Shown here: positions 14,532 to 15,069 of the stretch, in pieces
How the letters are laid out: each line of letters opens with the position of its first letter
Numbering within the stretch: position 1 is the stretch's first letter
DNA from: Planctomycetota bacterium
GTDB lineage: Bacteria > Planctomycetota > PLA2 > JAEUHO01
Assembly (NCBI GenBank): GCA_024639415.1
Contig: JAHEIK010000047.1
Span: forward strand, 1 to 15,069
Length of the DNA: 15,069 bases
Direction: 5' to 3'
Made by a program: the position numbers and the translations under genes
Notes under the pieces: generated by a model
The model's input: only the letters and a program-made list of their open reading frames with translations
Databases searched by the model: none
Told to the model about the DNA's origin: nothing

Positions 14532-15069
14532 ATGGCTGGACGCATCATCGGCATCGATCTGGGCACCACGAACAGCGTGGTCGCGGTCATGGAGGGCGGC
14601 GAGCCCCGCGTGATCGTGAACGCGGACGGGCACCGGGTCACGCCCAGTGTCGTGGCATTCACGGAGAGCGGCGAGCGCCTCGTCGGGCAGGCCGCGCGCC
14701 GGCAGGCCGTGACGAACCCCGAGAACACCGTCTTCAGCATCAAGCGCTTCATGGGCCGCCGCCACAGCGAGGTGGAGTCCGAGGAGAAGCTGGTGCCCTA
14801 CGGGATCGTCGGCGGTCCCGAGGAGCTGGTGAAGGTCGACATCCGCGGCAAGACCTTCACGCCGCCCGAGATCAGCGCCGTGATCCTGCAGCACCTCAAG
14901 AAGGCTGCGGAGGATCACCTCGGCGCTGCGGTCACGGACGCAGTCATCACGGTCCCGGCCTACTTCAACGACAGCCAGCGGCAGGCCACGAAGGACGCGG
15001 GCGTCATCGCTGGCCTGAACGTGAAGCGCATCGTCAACGAGCCGACGGCCGCAGCCCTGGCCTTCGGCC
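14532..15069 (+). CDS. dnaK: Chaperone protein DnaK (3' partial)
   Basis: The first 179 residues of the Hsp70 ATPase domain are present and the gene runs off the window. RIIGIDLGTTNSVVAVMEGG is the phosphate-1 motif. RVTPSVVAFT, TNPENTVFSIKRFMGRR, VITVPAYFNDSQRQATKDAG and VKRIVNEPTAAALAFG are classical DnaK blocks. The start is preceded by AAGGA (14518-14522) at 9 nt. It is 51 nt downstream of the NtrC-type regulator on the same strand, so read-through is possible. No heat-shock operator is visible in the spacer. It is a cytoplasmic ATP-dependent folding chaperone. Confidence 0.97.
   Translation, partial: MAGRIIGIDLGTTNSVVAVMEGGEPRVIVNADGHRVTPSVVAFTESGERLVGQAARRQAVTNPENTVFSIKRFMGRRHSEVESEEKLVPYGIVGGPEELVKVDIRGKTFTPPEISAVILQHLKKAAEDHLGAAVTDAVITVPAYFNDSQRQATKDAGVIAGLNVKRIVNEPTAAALAFG

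Noticed and set aside
14439..14918. 159-codon frame antisense to dnaK
   Set aside because: Open antisense frames opposite dnaK are a known consequence of its conserved codon pattern; no ribosome-binding site or family motif supports it.

Overview
The window is very GC-rich (about two thirds G+C by eye) and is packed with bacterial genes. It shows a sigma-54 activator of the NtrC family, proteins with Sec signal peptides, a three-gene proton-pumping transhydrogenase, and overlapping ATGA/TGATG gene junctions. This fits a high-GC, Gram-negative-like bacterium, for example an uncultured Planctomycetota, Myxococcota or Acidobacteriota lineage. No rRNA, tRNA, CRISPR array or transposase is visible, so I do not place it more precisely.

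Layout. (1) Bases 1-3111 (+) hold the C-terminal part of a very large membrane protein with a spermidine-synthase-like domain and a TPR/HEAT-like tail. Its 5' end lies outside the window. (2) Bases 3112-3255 are a short convergent spacer made of palindromic repeats. (3) Bases 3256-11362 (-) hold nine consecutive minus-strand genes. In transcription order they are: a Sua5/TsaC domain fused to a low-molecular-weight phosphatase domain, rpiB, an alpha/beta hydrolase, a secreted HtrA/trypsin-like protein that has lost its catalytic triad, an adenylate-kinase-like P-loop kinase, pntAA-pntAB-pntB (NAD(P) transhydrogenase), and a secreted protein with two CARDB-like repeats. The first three are tightly packed (a 4-nt overlap, then 10 nt) and the three pnt genes form a clear operon. 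(4) Bases 11473-12605 (+) hold a soluble sensor histidine kinase overlapping a small gene of unknown function. (5) Bases 12606-13061 are a repeat island: seven 31-nt register points, hairpins at both ends in opposite orientation, and a second, collapsed copy of the whole cassette. (6) Bases 13062-14480 (+) hold a complete NtrC-type response regulator, a plausible partner of the kinase. (7) Bases 14532-15069 (+) are the start of dnaK, cut by the window edge.

How the genes may work together. PntA/PntB set the NADPH/NADH balance using the proton gradient. The Sua5-phosphatase fusion next to rpiB resembles the ywlC-ywlE-ywlF neighbourhood of Bacillus. Its phosphatase loop carries the CxGNT signature of protein-arginine phosphatases, which may link it to protein quality control. 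The histidine kinase and NtrC regulator probably form a two-component system, but the repeat island separates them. The most unusual elements are the repeat family (hairpins at 3123-3143, 3200-3247 and 12606-13007, with compensatory stem changes), the triad-less protease-like protein, and the fused phosphatase.
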